Origin: Balanoglossus misakiensis
Taxonomy: Eukaryota > Hemichordata
Length of the DNA stretch: 64,000 nt
Assembly: GCA_040954595.2 (NCBI GenBank)
Contig: CM082577.2
Location: 6,758,001 to 6,822,000 of the forward strand
Direction of reading: 5' to 3'
Within the stretch, counting starts at the first letter, position 1. Every line of letters begins with the position of its first letter. This document shows, piece after piece, positions 1 to 12,800 of this stretch. The notes below the pieces were generated by a model, which was not told the DNA's origin, searched no databases, and saw only the letters and a program-made list of their open reading frames with translations. The position numbers and the translations under genes are program-made.

Positions 1-791
1 ATACACACTTGTTAACACGAATGAATAATGGCATTTAGACTGGATACTTGAGTCTCGGCCCCCTTTTATTTGGAAACACAGACAGAATCTGATTATCATG
101 CGTTGTTTTCCATGTGGAAAATGCCATCCCAGTTGGTAGGCTTTAACCTGCTTAGAACTACTAGTATTCCAGTATTCCGACCAAGAAAAACTGTCCCAGT
201 TGTATGTACAGATTATAGTGTTGTATCATACTGAACTGCCAGGTCAATAGCCACAGTGACCTTTTCAACTAAGGACACACATCCTACCAGTATCATATCT
301 TCTATTAAACAATTTCCCGCAAAGTCTAGGCTGTATGGTGAGGACCCAAGACTCTCTATTTTTCAAACATGATTTCAGAAGTTGACTTTACTTATTCAAG
401 TCCCTATTCCCAGATATTACCTCTGAAGTATATTTATTATTTCTTTGAAAATATATGAAAGATATATCTAGTTAAACAGGTTGCTGCTTCAGAAAAGATT
501 TGAATTGAAGCTAAAATTTCCTTGCTGGTTTTTCAACCTCCGATGGGACTATGCCAGTGTCTATAAGTAGCTTGTATAGATTTCCTTATCCATTTGAAGC
601 TTTCTTTGCCATACATCGTTAAAATAGTGAAGATTTATTGAAACCTGTACCCTAGGACCTCTGTGTGGAGACCTCATCGGCTCATGCCATAACTGAAGTG
701 TGAGTCACATTTCCTGCAAAGTTAGTATTAGTTCATGCCAGCTTTTTGAAATATGTTTTTCTTCGTTTCTTTTATCTTCTACAAAATGCAG
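1..791. other. Sequence upstream of first recognised exon
   Basis: AT-rich; probably intron of the TNRC6-like gene. I looked for an exon encoding J-domain helix I ending in phase 1 and found no convincing one. Confidence 0.4.
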
Positions 792-821
792 GAGCCAGAA
801 CTGAAGATTTTGTAATCACCA
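792..821 (+). CDS. TNRC6: TNRC6 exon a: start of J domain (putative)
   Basis: A 30-nt exon after a pyrimidine-rich acceptor ending aaaatgcag and before the donor gtgagtg. It enters with two bases of a split codon and leaves one base, which joins the next exon as an Ile codon. The peptide ARTEDFVIT then runs straight into IDITRAYGRLAL, fitting the loop between J-domain helices I and II; the split codon before it could be Gly of an LG motif. Helix I must be encoded further upstream. The evidence is only splice signals, phase and fit to the J fold, so this is less certain than the next exon. Confidence 0.5.
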
Positions 822-3800
822 GTGAGTGTATATGTACAGTCTTCGTCATTCATGCCTGTTATCATAGGGGGGAGGGGTGTCACAGTGTAGCTTTTCAGGT
901 GTAGAAGTAGGTCACGTTTAGGGTGTGTTTTCATAGTGTACGTAACTTAGAAGTAGGTCAAAATTATCTACAGCGATGTTTTAGAAATGGGTACAATTTC
1001 TGGGACAAGGGTGGCACAACCTCCACTTCTGGGGAATAGACTACGGTACTTATATTTACTGTTCAAACCGTGCATGAGTTTGACAGAGGGTTTTGGCAAG
1101 TTGAGCTGTGACGCATTTGCCTGGCATATGTTTATGATGGGAGAGATTCAAGTATTCCAGGGCTGCAGAATTAGATACTGAATGTTTGTTGTTGATGTGC
1201 TAATAGAGTTTAAAATGTCACCAGGACATTGACAGAGAAAAAGCCAGGCATGTCATGTTCTCCAACTGTCTGTCTTCTGTAGAAGACACATACCACAGTG
1301 TTATTAGCCCGGAACCCTGTGTCTTGAGGTATGTAGGAAGTATTTCCATGCGTCACAGATCAAGTGGCCGTTTTCCGATTTCGTCAATGTTTAGTTAAAG
1401 CTCTGAGGATTGCAACAGGATCGTCCTGGAAGTTTAGACAATGGATGCTGTGGTAAGAACACATCTTCCCAGTGTCACTGCACTACAGATCAGAACTTAA
1501 AGTTTCCAACTGGATCAGCTCTGGGCTAAGTTAAACCCATGGCCAGCCTGCCTAGATTTAGCAAAATTTTGTCCTATCGCAAGAGCATACAAATAAGCAT
1601 AAGCCACATGTCAGTGAGCAGTGGTGACGGATAGCTAACACCAGGCCAACCCTTTGTAAGCCCAGTGGTCAGCTAATCAGAAAAGAACAATTGATCTGTA
1701 CTGTAACTAGCAATGAATTGTCCTACTACCCCAGGGTCTAAGGTCCTACCTAAAAAGTTAATAACGGTAATGTATAGTCAGGAAGTCAGTATGTGAAATG
1801 TCAAACTTGAAAGTTGTTGACATTCATTCACATTTGAGATACCCACAGAAGCATTTCGCAGTCTACTGCCAACTGGGGAATATGAAACGCGTTTCCTGTT
1901 CATTTCAGAAATTGCTTCCTTTCGTCAGAGAGGCTTTTGCTCAGACAAGAGCAAATCACCCACTCAGAAGTCACACCAATATTATAGATGCCCCACGATT
2001 TATTAGAAGAAAACCCACATCCTGTGGAAATCATTTTTTTGTCTCTGCTCTTTAGGGCAGCGGAAGAATGTTGATGGCCACAAGCTTGTGATTTTTCAGA
2101 AAACAATAGAAGCTAACTCACAAATACATTAAACAGCCTTATTAGTGATACATATCATAATCATAGATGACAAAATGAGATTGATAATTCAGTATGTGAA
2201 ATTTGACTAGGATTTTGCCTTTATTTTCTTGACCCCAAATAAAATGAAAGTGAACGTATTTATCTTGTAGCATGTGCAGCCTTGTAGTGGTCCCTGAATC
2301 ACAGAGATGACTGTTGTAAATCTTAATTACTGTCCACAGGACCCATTGCATCCAGAAGGCCCCACATGTGTCTGGGGTGTTTTGCGAGGACAAACCGATC
2401 ATTGTGATGATAACGGAATGATAAACAAACCAATTGCTACTGCTAAGATGACCCCACCACAATATAGAGTGAACTTTGTACATCTTCCAGAGGCCAGACC
2501 CCCCACACACAGAGTGCCTGTGGGTGGAATACTGAAAGATTGTTGACCCCAGCTGACCTTTAGACGCACACTTGACTGGCTTGTAAAACAATTGTTTATT
2601 TGTGTTTGGATGTGGGGGAACATTGGCCATAGAAGCAGCCCTTGTTCATGTTTATTTTGCATGTGAGGTTTAAAAGTCTAACAGTTCAAAATATCCATGT
2701 GCTAGTTACGAAATTATAATGATTTAGGACTGTACTGATATATGAATGTGTTTGCACAAACATGTTTAAATATGTGATGTGATTCATGCTGTCTTGTTGG
2801 TTCTGTAAACGCCCTCAGGTGACATATCAGGTTTGCATTTTCACTGAAGAGTTTGTTGAATGTTGTAGGCAGTATGATATGTTCATGAAGGTTACATCAG
2901 CTGGGCCTGAGCACCATTGGCCTGTATTTTTGCACACTAAACTATTTTCTCAGTTAAAAGGTTTGTGAAATTGGTTTCCACCCAGGAAGCCATACTGATT
3001 TTTTTCTTATTCCCATGGCAAAATACTCAAACATATTCTGATATGCATCAGTTGACATTTCTTACATGAAATGTATCTTATAATTTGATAGTTTGTGACT
3101 ATTTTATACATTTTGCTACTAGTCAAATCAAAATTTGAATTTCATGCAATACACATCAACTGTTGCACTTAGACTATGTGTGGAATCGGATATCCTGTCG
3201 CCATGGAAATTAAAGCCGACTATTTCAGTAGGGCTTCCTTAAAGTAATGGAAACAGTTTGCATAGTGGGATTCATTTACTGAAGCAGTACATGATTTTTG
3301 CCACAGAAATCAAACGGTGATACTGATAATCCATCACTGTTCCAGAGCAGGTATGTTTACACTGTTGAAAGCCGTTTAGTTCAGAACGCGCAGCAGTACT
3401 TCTCCGGTTCATCTGATGTGGTTAGCTAAATTGAAATCTGAGACTTGATGCCCCAAATCACTCGGAGAAGATGTTGTCTGCCATGATCACTGATGATGGA
3501 TGACATGAACACGTCAGACATGGTGTACAGTGTTTCATCTAGACGGTACGATTCCTTGACCTGTTGGCACCCTCTAGCAATTGGCCAAGGGGAGACCGGC
3601 GCCCCCTGAAAATGATGTCAGTCATGGTAATACACACAAATAATTGACAAAATATATCAGCCCCCCTTTAATATTCTGGGAAGGGGGGACAATCCCTCCT
3701 GCTGATGCCAACCTTGATGGAACACTGGGTGTAACCTGGGACATCACATGAATCATTGAGAAAAACACAACCAACCAGACTTCTTTATGTCTTGCATCAG

Positions 3801-6800
3801 TGGAATTCAGGGATTTTGGCAAAGGTGTTTTACTACATAGACAAGATTTTAGCATCTAGGAATTCTCTTGAATACAAGCTCATTCTTTTTAAGCTGTTGA
3901 GCAGCTTTGTGACTGTGTGACTATGTGCTGTGGTTTAATCTGCATGCGGGAGATCATTGTTATTGTCTTATATTGTCCAATATTGTCGGATAAGAGTCAT
4001 AAAGACAGTTGTGTGAATGAATGCCTTTCTTGAGGGATAGAGAAGGCAAATTCCTATCGTGTTTGTGTCCATGGTGTTCAGCTTTCAAAATAGAAGAGAT
4101 AATCATTTATCGGATACTGATTTTTGTATAAAAAAGCAGCATCCATAATTTTGGGTACTCTCTGACAAAATGGAAGCTGGATGGTTGGAAACTTATCCAC
4201 CCAGTCACAAAAAATGGCTTCAGTTTCACATCAATGCAATAGAGGGCGCTGTTACTAGTACACAAGATCAAGGAAACAAGTCAATGTCGTCTGCAGAACT
4301 TCACTCGGTGAACTTATAATGTACAGTGTATACTAAGTTCATTTTGATGTACATGTATAAAATTCTTAATTAGGTTAATAGAAAAATTGTAACATAAAAT
4401 TGAAGGTGTCAATTTTCCTTAAAATGTGTATGAAAATGTAGGAAGGTTTTATAATAATATATTGTACATTCTTTTTCTGTTCTCAGTTGATATCACCCGA
4501 GCCTATGGTCGTTTAGCCCTGCAATATCACCCAGACCAGTCAGATAATAGGGTATGTGAAATCATTACTTGTCAGTTGTGTTTTGTTTGTCAAATTTCCC
4601 GTCAGTTGTATGTGTGTGTGTTGGTTTGTGTGGGTGTGTGATAGTGACGAAAATCAGTTTTATAAATTGGAAATACAGTCAGATTTGCCCGGTGGCATTG
4701 TAGATGGATCTGGACAAGCCAACGAATGACAAGTACAGATTACTGACTGGTCACATCAGTGAATAAAGTGGTAAATTCACCAGTCAGAAAGCAAAAGTAC
4801 TGTCATGTAAAATCAACATGGACATGTCAGATATGTGACTTGCAGTTGAAAATACTCACCATCAGTAGGTAAGTACTAGAATTGAGAATGGGTCTAGGCA
4901 TAAAATATGCAAGAATTCTAGATGTGCAATGTGATGTTTCATAGTCAGATGTTCTTTGTTGATTGGTAATAATGTGTGTTATGTTTAGCTGTGATGAAGG
5001 ATGTATGAAGGGCCTGTGTGATATACACTGACTGTCCACAAATATGTCATACCATGTAGTTGTATTTACATGTTACTTGTATTTCTAACACAGTTTGAAA
5101 TATCTATGCTACAAATGATGTACATGTTTACCCATTGCTCCAGCAACATATCTCTGACAATACGTGCTGAGCTACTGGAGGTGGTGAAATTGTGTCAAAA
5201 ATGACAACAAAATGGTACCAGCTGAGCAATACATATTGAATTATGATAAATTGTATTATCTATATACACCAAACACACTCAGCTTCAGGATGCACTATGC
5301 TGACATATGGATTAGATTGATGTGGCTGTCTCTGCCACTTGTTTATTTGACATTCTCCACAACTTCGCTAAATTTAGCTCTTATGTTTTTCTTCTATCTC
5401 ACCAAATTCTGCCTCAGTGATACAGATCAGTGTCAATTTATTTATTTAGATGCGAAAATTGTATGTAATTGTGATCATAAAATATAAATGGCGCTAGCTG
5501 TCGATCACCAGAGTCATATGTCAAATTTGGCATTTCCGGTCACGAAGATTACACCAGGATCTGAATTAGAAATATTACATTTCTGTTCAAGGACTATTGT
5601 GTATATCCTGTAGGCAACTTGCCATCTGATTTCATATTTTGCCCAAGGCAATTTTAGATTAATATTCTCTTTTAAAATTGATAGTAAAAATTGAGGGTCA
5701 CCGTGAAGAAAATTGAATGACAGAGCAGAATTGTCTCAAATGTGAAATTCAAATTGGCCCCCAATCTCTCTTATATAAATAACTCTATGGAGAAAAATCT
5801 AAGCAGTGATTTTTATTTTTATGAAAATAAGATGGTGAACACCCTGTTTTCTTCCGTGTTTTGAAAAAGACTCCTCACATAGCAAAATATTAAAAGGTTT
5901 TAAGGACTATCATTTTTCTGATGATCTGTCCTCGGGGCACATAATACATAAATCTTTTAAACCTTGATATTAAACCTACCTCAGTCCCTCATCACTAGTC
6001 AAGCGACAGGAGGCTGCTCATTGTCCATATCCACCACATTGATTGCAAACAATGATTGACACCTTGCACCCAGGAGGTCTAATGTTCTAATACATAACGG
6101 TCATGGGCATTTATGCCTTGATAATAAGACCCCACAATGCAAAGCTTTTGCGCTTGTGCATAGTTCATGGTGAGTCCAGCCGCACCAGTAATGACACTTG
6201 TGACATGAAAGCTGACATGAATAGACGTGAACATTGTGCAAGGATTTTGTCAATGTCGACGACCAGACCATTGATAAACTGGATGTTAAAATTTTGTTTA
6301 AAAACAAAGCGTTTGATCATTTGTTTTTAGCCGTTCCCTAGCAATAGAATTTCCTGTGGGATAAAAAAAAAACATTATGATTTATTCAAATACAATGAAG
6401 TGGTATACTGCAGTGAATTTATGTTGACTCTGCAGGTGGGAGTGAATGTCACTGCTGAGTAGCGGATATTTGAAATGAGAGTGCGTCCCAGGTGGTCCAA
6501 TGTAATTTGCTGGGTTGTGGCCTGTGAAATTGACATGATGGTTTCAAACCACAGAAACCAAATACTTCCTTTTTACAGCAAAACCAGGCAGCCTAGCATG
6601 ACTGCCCACTAGCCAGAGTGATTTACACGTTGATGGAGTGTGAGCTCAGCAGTGTTTCTGTATTGCTGGTTTGACTTTCTGTATACCCAACCTTCCTTTT
6701 TAAATCAAAATCTGGACTAGAGTGGGTGGTTGTGAGATTGATGGCTACCAGGTTTAAAAATTGCATGTAAACAACAGTGACCCTGACACCTACCTGAACT

Positions 6801-9800
6801 ATTAATAAATTAGTCTCACCCTCAATTAAGCATCATTTAAATATGTGGCGCTGTGCATTTCCCAATTACCATTTGTTGTGAAGCACTCCACAGAGGTCTT
6901 TTTCCTACATACCAGTTACCTGCATACGTACATCAACAACATGATACATGTTTCTATGCTAATAATAAAATGAAATCTAGCGCAAATGAAAGCAAACATT
7001 GAGTATTGAGAAAGTGATTTCTTACAACAGTGTATCGTAAACTTTTTCAGCAGAATTTGAGTTTATTATTCATGAGAACAAAATGGTGTGTAATTTGTGA
7101 CGTTTTGGATCAAAAATCACAATGACTGTTGCTGTAGAACAGCATCAGTTGTAATTCTGTAGAGACAGTATGTCAGTCGATGAAGTGTGTCATCTCGATC
7201 CCGTTATGACCTGGATAGAGACATACAAATCATAAGAGCTCTCTCTCTCCAAGTCATTCAGGGCTAAAACCCTTGCATTGCAGATGCAAGCATCCAAAAT
7301 CAGGACCTAGTTAGTGCTCTAACCCGGGGCTGCATTGTTGTCCTTTGCAGAAAATGTGAGAAGGAAAAAGTCACATCCCACTGTACCTTCTCCATTACTC
7401 TCTTTCTCTTTGTGTGTTTCCGTGGAGCTGCAAGGCAGTTGCCAGGGCAACCACCGCCGTCGCTTGTTACAATGAGCAGTTTCTTATGAAAATGTCAAGT
7501 ATTTGAAAGGGGATCATATCATATCAAATCCGCTATTTTAGAGTGTAAAGGGAAGGAATCAGAAAGAAAGATTGATCAGAAGACTTATGTCAGAATATGA
7601 CATGATGATGGAAGATGAGCTGTGTAATCAGAGGAAATAAGTGCATTTCCTCTCCAATTATATCCCCACATCATTTGTATTGTCTTACTGCATCAGTTCT
7701 AGGAACTGAGGCGATTGGTTTAAGACTAGGGGTGACTGACTTACATTTGGAAGGTCTGAATGACATTGAAATATGATAATACTATATTGATGACAGCAGA
7801 AGTCTGTATCAGGGCTTCAGTATTACCATATATTAATCTATAGTAGCTTTGAAAACTGAAGGAAAAAGAATACCATCAAGACTTTCTTATACTGCTGATG
7901 CTTTGCCCACCTTCAGTATCTGTGTTGTAATTTCACTTTCACAACAATTATGTAATAATAAGGTTTCAAAATCAGACTCAAAGTCAACATTCTGATATAT
8001 TTTTTTTAATAAGGGGGATCACACAGATGCTTCTGTGTCAAGTGTGAACATGCGAAACAGCCTATGGGTAGCAATGTATCTATGTGAATAAAAATCATGA
8101 TTATAAAAAAAGTTTGTTTGAATCGGATGGCCGTCTCATGTGAGAGCTGATTACCAGAGACATAAAAATGTCAATACATGTATATATTACATGAAATTAT
8201 CGAAGGCAACACACTTCATAAATTGATACCACTGTTGCCAATCTACGCCATAAAATAATCACTCCCTTGTCGTGAAGGAAAATCCATCCCGTCTAGTTTT
8301 GGATACCATGTGTTTATTAGCCACGTGGATCCCGACTTGCTAGATCAACCACCGGTACAATGATACAGAAACAGATGAGTTGATATTTGACTCAGTGCCT
8401 TTTTATACTACACAGGTAGGAGCTTTACTCGGTTACAGACTTGTGGCAGTTTTCTTGACATTCAATACTCATTAAGAAAGTATTGCTTCCTTCCAGAAGG
8501 GCAGATCTAATTGTCTTCACCAGTGTCTGGGCTTCCAAGTCGGTGCGCTGTCATGGCCGTGTAGTATTTCCATAGGGATGACATTTTCATTCGGTCGATG
8601 GCATCCTGTTTCTGGCAGATAGCACCATCGGAGAGGATCCACGGAGTCACAGTAGCCGGAAGCTGATGGAAATTTCCTGTACATTTGTAGCAGACAGTTC
8701 ATAATTGAGACTCTGCCCAAGAATATGTCAATATTGTATGTGTGTCCAAGTGTGTGGGGGTTTGGGTCACAGACACGCCGAAATTGCCTGTAATTTTCAT
8801 GAAAGATGGCCGGCCATCTTTTTTTCAGGAACATGTATCCTCTGTGCATGTAATTTATCTGTTTTGGAGGCTGTGGATAAAAAAGCTGCACACTTCTCTA
8901 AAGTTCTCTTCTGCCATCTTGATGTCAGTGTTGTAAATATGGTGTTCCTGAAGCTAGCTTCAGCGAAGGAAAACGTGTGGGTGTGGTCATACCTGGGGCG
9001 TTTCTTAGAATTGCTACACAGTTCTGACATTATATCATGGATATAACAGTACATGTACATTTCTCTCTCAAGAGTATCTCTTCCCTCTGGACATTCGGCA
9101 TTGAGCTCAGTGTGGGAGATTACTAAAGCTCAAGTAAAGGCCAAGTAACCGCATCTTATTTCTTCCCGGGGAAATGCCACTAAATTTTTAATTTTCAATT
9201 TTAAATACCCTTCGTCCTGTGCAGACTTTATTGTGAGCATACTTCTAATATTTAGTAAAATGTTTTATTCAGTTTCTTATCCAAGCCATTAGGCATTTGG
9301 CGATTTTTTTAAAATGTCAATTAAGGATTTGCTAGAAAGGAAAATATTGCGCTGCTGTCTGTTCAAATAATGGATTGCAGCATTGCATAGGTTGGGTGAA
9401 CTGGTTAATGAGCCAATGGTTGGTTGATGTCTCAAGGTTCCATCTAGTTTTGCCGGCAAGTTGTTGTCTAGATATTACATTTTTAAGTCCCTGTGGTACC
9501 TAACTCTGTGTGTGTGGATTCCATGTGAAATTCCCCTGATCACTACATCTTATTTGGTGCTTATTAGAATCACAACCCCCACTATTTTGAATGCAGCTTT
9601 TGTATCTTGCACATGTTCATTCAGCATTTGTTCCAGATGGACTTTTGACCCCGCACTATTTTTCCAAGCGCCCTCCCCACAACAGTTTTCCCAGGTACTC
9701 CCTGCCAAGAGACAGCCATGTATTCTGAGTGCTGATACACAATGACTGGAAGGTGTCTCTGTCGTCTTCGTGATTGGCTTCATTAGTTTGGAATCATGTT

Positions 9801-12800
9801 TCTGGTTGAAGTTACCAGTAGTTTTAACCCCACGGCTGTTATTTTAGCAATCATTTGTTTTGTGATGTGTTCCAGTAAAAAAAGTTAGATGAGTTTGGGC
9901 CATGGTTAGGGGACCCTCTAGAGTCTAGTCCTGGAAGCATGGGTTCAGGGGTCGTGGGTCGCGCTGAGGTCACGGTACGGTCGATCGAAATGCCAGGATA
10001 TGGGCACTTTGCCAAATTCATTAGCGGGACCAACACCTAGAGATTCCAACACAGTGGCTAAAAGTCGATCCACATTTTATCACGTTGTCATTTACAAGTA
10101 AACTTGGTGAGTATACTAGATAGCGGCCATTGCCTCGGCCAATAGCGCGGAACAGCCCTAGCCCTGCGGTCGCGGCCTGCATAGTTTTGTGTATGCGCGG
10201 GTACTATGTCTCTTGCTGATTGAGACGAGGCTGCACTTGGCGTGCAAGCAACTGTCATGTTGGGGTATGTTTGGTCTGTGATGGCGGAGAATTTACCGGT
10301 CGCTTCTTTATGGTGGGCTCTGTCCGTTTGGTCTGAAAGAGGTTTCCAGTAGCAAAATTGGTGAAGGCAAAATCATACATGAACAGAAAATTGTATGACG
10401 CGGTTGGGGGGGGGGGGGGTTGAACAGACGACAATTTGTGAATGTTGGCTGTAAACGTTTTACGTGTTGTTGTTGTTATCAAGATGACGTTGTTGATATC
10501 AACATTTACTGTACATGTAAAATTGTCATTCGGCCATTAATTCAAAACAGACGAAAGTCCTGACAGCTACACCTTTCTAACACGAAACGCCGTGGTTTCT
10601 CAAGTCAGTGCAGCTGAATAAGACCATGGAGACTGTAGTCCATCACGACAGCATTCTGGTATTTTGCTCATAGTACTTATGGTTGCTAAGTTGTTTTTGA
10701 TTTACAACTTACAAGTACATTTCAAGTACATTTTATACACAAAGACAGTAAACTCCAGTGCTGCCTTTAGATATTATAAATCAGTAAATTATTTTGTAGT
10801 CTTTGGTTAGTACAGTACCTGTTTCTGGCAGTGTACCCAAATTTAAATACATGGATGATGACCATGACAGAAGAACAATCAAGCCTGAGTTGGATATATT
10901 TGAGAAGGAGAATGAAATAACAAGTGTAGTAAAGTCCAATATGTCTTGAAAATAATAGATAATAAAACCTTTTTAACGCTGCCAGTGCCATGAGGTCAAA
11001 TTTGGTAAAAACAGATGGGAGCAGGCGTAGTATTTGACATTCATTGAGAAATATCCTTGGAAGATTTATCGTTAAATTGAAGAAATATAACCATTACAAT
11101 GTATAGTGTAGTGCTGGTCTGCTTTTATGTAGCTGAATTTTTGACCCCTCTGGGGCTGGTGTGGGATTGCCACAACAGTTAGATTTCATCGTTAATTTAT
11201 ACTCCCATTGTTGTTGAGTATTTCAGAGTGGCAAGTTATAACATGTGCCCTGAGTTACATGCACAGTCACACAAGAGAGAAGGGGGAAATGAAAAATACC
11301 AGTGCTGTGCAAATTTATAAGTGTAGTGTGTACAGAGTTGGAATAGATCTGTATTTTTCAAATCTTGGAAGGATTTTAATCTTGACGTAATTTGAAAAAG
11401 TTCCAGTACATGGCTCCAGTGTTATTGCTTGTTGGGAGAGAGGTTAAAGGTCACCTTATGGAGGCGTATTGAGACCAAGCCGGGCAGTGTGTACAGTTGT
11501 GTTAGGTTTGTTAGCTATATACATAAGCTTCTTAAAACTGTGTGTGCTGCCATCATACATTGCTCTTGGGCAGCTTCAGTGGGTCACGTGACGAGCTCAA
11601 TTGTTGTACGGCGCAAATCAGGCTATTGTTGGCTGCAGTCGTTATGTTACCATCAAAGCAGATGCATTGCACAGCGATGAACACTCTTTATGGACTGATG
11701 ACCTCAGTTTTCTGATCAGGACTTGAAGTCTTGTTTTTGAGGAAATCACACACAGCTCAATAGCTGTTTACATCCAACATATCTGAATTTCAGTGCTTTA
11801 TACGTGCGCTGAGTTCACCACGGACAGCTCAGGGGAACTGACAAATTTGTACATACTCGGATTTTTCTCTCTCTTTTTTTCTTCAATGTGTGTGCGTACT
11901 TTTGCCAGCTTGAACTTGCCATTCCAGGGTGTGTAGACGTATTGGTTTATTATTAGCGAGCACCGGGTTTATCAGTATTCTCTCATGAATTTACAAGGTA
12001 AGACATTTGACCTGATATATATGTTGGCATGTGCCTGTTACAGGGGAGGTCAACACGACTAAAAAGACAAACTGTGCAAATCCTTTTACATGTAAAAAAA
12101 GAAGGGGGGAGTGCTCTTAACGATGCAGAGTTGTTAACAAAACTGCGGTTTAGAACAAAAGTGACCTCCTGTGGATTGAATGGTGTACATTATTCCAGTC
12201 TGTTGTTTTTTTATGGTTGAATGCAGCTATTTTTTATGTGGGGTGTTTTTTGTTTCGTGGTATTGATCTCTGCTGTGTACGAGAGTGTGCGTATATGTTT
12301 ACTTTAGGGTTGGCAGGTAGCAGGAGGCCTCATGAATTTAGTGTTTTATTTTACGAGTCCCCCATTGCTGATGGTGATTTCCTTCGTAAGTTTTCAGTCC
12401 TGGAAGATCGTGGCATTGTGTTTTTCGGGCACGGTCTAAGATTTGTGTCGGGTTAGAACTGTGCGTTTTGTAGCCGCAACCAAGGTATCCAACATGTCTG
12501 CCGCTGTTAATACATTACTGTCACACTGGCACCATTCTTGCAAAGCGGTACATGTTGTAGCTGGTGCTACGTGACTTGAGATATTTTTTTTTAAATCTGA
12601 ATTTCTTCCCCCCTGTTTTTGCACACAGTACAGGCACTTCCCAGACATTGCCGTTTGTATTGAGTAGATTCCGAGACCAGCACTTCTCCGCAGCTTAATC
12701 AGCCAGGGAGATTTAATTTGCTAGACTGTGAAGTCAGCTGATATTTATGCAAATCAATATGGCGGCCATTTCTGATACTGGTGCTTCTGAAGTGACCTCT

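Noticed and set aside
300-345. Possible J-domain helix I exon ending at a gtgagg donor (ctgtatg, 345)
   Set aside because: The phase would fit but the peptide FPAKSRLY does not look like helix I (no LG, no conserved Tyr position) and the acceptor is poor.
2142-2630. 162-codon open frame on the - strand
   Set aside because: Composition and lack of any recognisable motif suggest chance; it lies in the TNRC6 first intron in the window.
8517-8891. 124-codon open frame on the - strand in the long intron
   Set aside because: No known motif, no nearby splice partners, and overlapping frames on the other strand are of similar size; consistent with chance.
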